Positions 63,125-64,000 of a DNA stretch of 64,000 nt are shown here, in pieces. Made by a program: the position numbers and the translations under genes. The stretch comes from Chitinophaga qingshengii (GTDB lineage: Bacteria; Bacteroidota; Bacteroidia; Chitinophagales; Chitinophagaceae). The stretch covers positions 2,480,001-2,544,000 of the forward strand of contig NZ_JACVFC010000001.1 of the NCBI RefSeq assembly GCF_014529935.1, read 5' to 3'. The stretch's first letter is position 1. Each line of letters opens with the position of its first letter. Below the pieces are notes generated by a model, which was given only the letters and a program-made list of their open reading frames with translations, did no database searches and was not told where the DNA came from.

Positions 63125-64000
63125 CTAAATATCAATAGCGTGGTCCTTATCCACCGGCAAACCCTTCCAAGCCCGCTGTGCCGTCCACGCTGCTGCCGGT
63201 CCGCTCCAGTAAGGATGATGCCCCGGCAACCCCAGGTCCAGGAACCCGGTGGTGCATAAATACAAACTCCCGGTAGAGGTATATACATCGGCTATCTCCG
63301 GCTGATGCCCGCAGAAACCAATCTGCAGCCAGCCATTCTTATCAAACGTACCGGCTGATTCAAAAATTCGTTTATTCACTGCCGTTAGTGCGCAACGTAC
63401 CTGTGCCGGCTGTAATTCCGCCGGAAGTTTTTCTGCCAGTGCCAGCTGCGTCAAGGCCTGGAAAGCGGCATTGCGATATGGCATGGAACGGCCTACTACG
63501 GGGAAAGTCGCCTCAGGGGAAATCTGCCTTTCGAGGATAGCGCCATAACGTTGCATCCGCTTCAAGGCCAGCTCATATTGCTCTTTACTGCCTTCGTTTT
63601 TGTTGACCAGCACTTTCAGTATATCCACCAGCATCGGCTGTATTACAAAGGAATTATAGTAATCGTAATGAAAATTTGCACCATCGCCATACATACTATC
63701 CCCTTTGTACCATGCCATGATTTTTTCAATGGCGATGTCCACCGGCTTGCGGTCCCACCCGCCATCAAACTGCAGCAAGGCGATTTCGATCATAGCGGCA
63801 AACAGTACCCAGTTGTTGTTAAACGCTTTGATACTGCGTAACCCTTTTAAACCATCAATAATCTGTTGTTTGGTACGTCCGGAAGATTGCTCCCATAGCT
63901 GCTCCGGCGCTCTCAGTAACCCATGTGCCAGGAAAGCGCCGTCTACCAGTGGCTGCGAATCATACTTATGCGTGAAGTTCATAAAATCCGGAGAAGCCGG
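63125..64000 (-). CDS. DUF2264-family protein, 5' end outside the window
   Basis: The frame is open to the window edge (PASPDF precedes MNFTHKYDSQPLVDGAFLAHGLLRAPEQLW), and DPASPDYMNF-like sequence is internal to this family, so the first ~100 residues are missing. Visible DUF2264 features are MIEIALLQFDGGWDRKPVDIAIEKIMAWYKGD, GDGANFHYDYYNSFVIQPMLVDIL, GRSMPYRNAAFQALTQLAL and VYTSTGSLYLCTTGFLDLGLPGHHPYW. The fold is an (alpha/alpha)6 barrel like glycoside hydrolases or lyases of oligogalacturonides. Substrate unknown. It is convergent with the GNAT gene. Confidence 0.92.
   Translation of the reverse strand, partial: PASPDFMNFTHKYDSQPLVDGAFLAHGLLRAPEQLWEQSSGRTKQQIIDGLKGLRSIKAFNNNWVLFAAMIEIALLQFDGGWDRKPVDIAIEKIMAWYKGDSMYGDGANFHYDYYNSFVIQPMLVDILKVLVNKNEGSKEQYELALKRMQRYGAILERQISPEATFPVVGRSMPYRNAAFQALTQLALAEKLPAELQPAQVRCALTAVNKRIFESAGTFDKNGWLQIGFCGHQPEIADVYTSTGSLYLCTTGFLDLGLPGHHPYWSGPAAAWTAQRAWKGLPVDKDHAIDI

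Noticed and set aside
1-64000. CRISPR array, rRNA genes, prophage or integrated element
   Set aside because: No regularly spaced repeats, rRNA signatures, integrase, or attachment-site duplications were seen on either strand.

Overview
The window looks like chromosomal DNA of a Bacteroidota soil/plant-type glycan degrader, most likely Chitinophaga or a close relative in the Chitinophagaceae. The evidence is four SusC/SusD outer-membrane pairs, a TlpA-like protein with a DUF4369-type N-terminus, DUF5686 and DUF6443/RHS proteins, LytTR/His_kinase two-component genes, a membrane-anchored Y_Y_Y/LuxR regulator, and promoters of the TTTG-N19-TAnnTTTG type. No rRNA, ordinary tRNA, IS element or CRISPR array was seen.

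Layout. 1-3.9 kb: end of a SusC, its SusD and a TlpA-like thiol-disulfide protein. 4-9.2 kb: small GlsB-type membrane protein, a candidate toxin-antitoxin pair with an ADP-ribosyltransferase-like toxin and a 57-aa partner, a DUF5686 protein and an old yellow enzyme divergent from its LysR regulator. 10.2-16.6 kb: SusD and SusC downstream of a ROK regulator. 17.0-27.9 kb: a beta-glucan utilisation locus (membrane regulator, SusC, SusD, two PKD-type surface lipoproteins, GH16 glucanase). 28.0-31.3 kb: WYL regulator, TROVE/Ro60 protein and a tandem cluster of Y-RNA-like and tRNA-like RNAs. 31.3-40.8 kb: a two-protein RHS system whose last ~230 residues carry an HExxHxxGxxH zinc-peptidase motif, followed by two small secreted proteins. 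40.9-46.5 kb: an unrecognised four-gene envelope operon preceded by a LytTR two-component system; both transcription units carry similar 21-bp-phased boxes. 46.6-52.6 kb: GlxA-type regulator, KTSC and DUF2252 proteins, DEAD-box helicase, diheme cytochrome c and an AraC-alkyltransferase fusion. 52.8-57.4 kb: fourth SusD/SusC pair. 57.9-64 kb: SRPBCC protein, Pls/PosA-type NRPS with GNAT enzyme, and the start-truncated end of a DUF2264 protein.

The most interesting part is 28.0-31.3 kb. Downstream of the Ro60-like gene lie three tandem RNAs whose 5' and 3' ends pair into long helices. They share a hairpin and a UACUUC motif. In two of them the interior reads T arm, capped acceptor stem, D arm, which is a circularly permuted tRNA mimic as expected for YrlA-type bacterial Y RNAs. 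The third is a short version lacking the tRNA mimic. A fourth RNA keeps normal tRNA order but has a 12-nt anticodon loop and a 120-nt variable-region insert. These structures were derived by hand pairing; covariance searches and RNA sequencing would be decisive.
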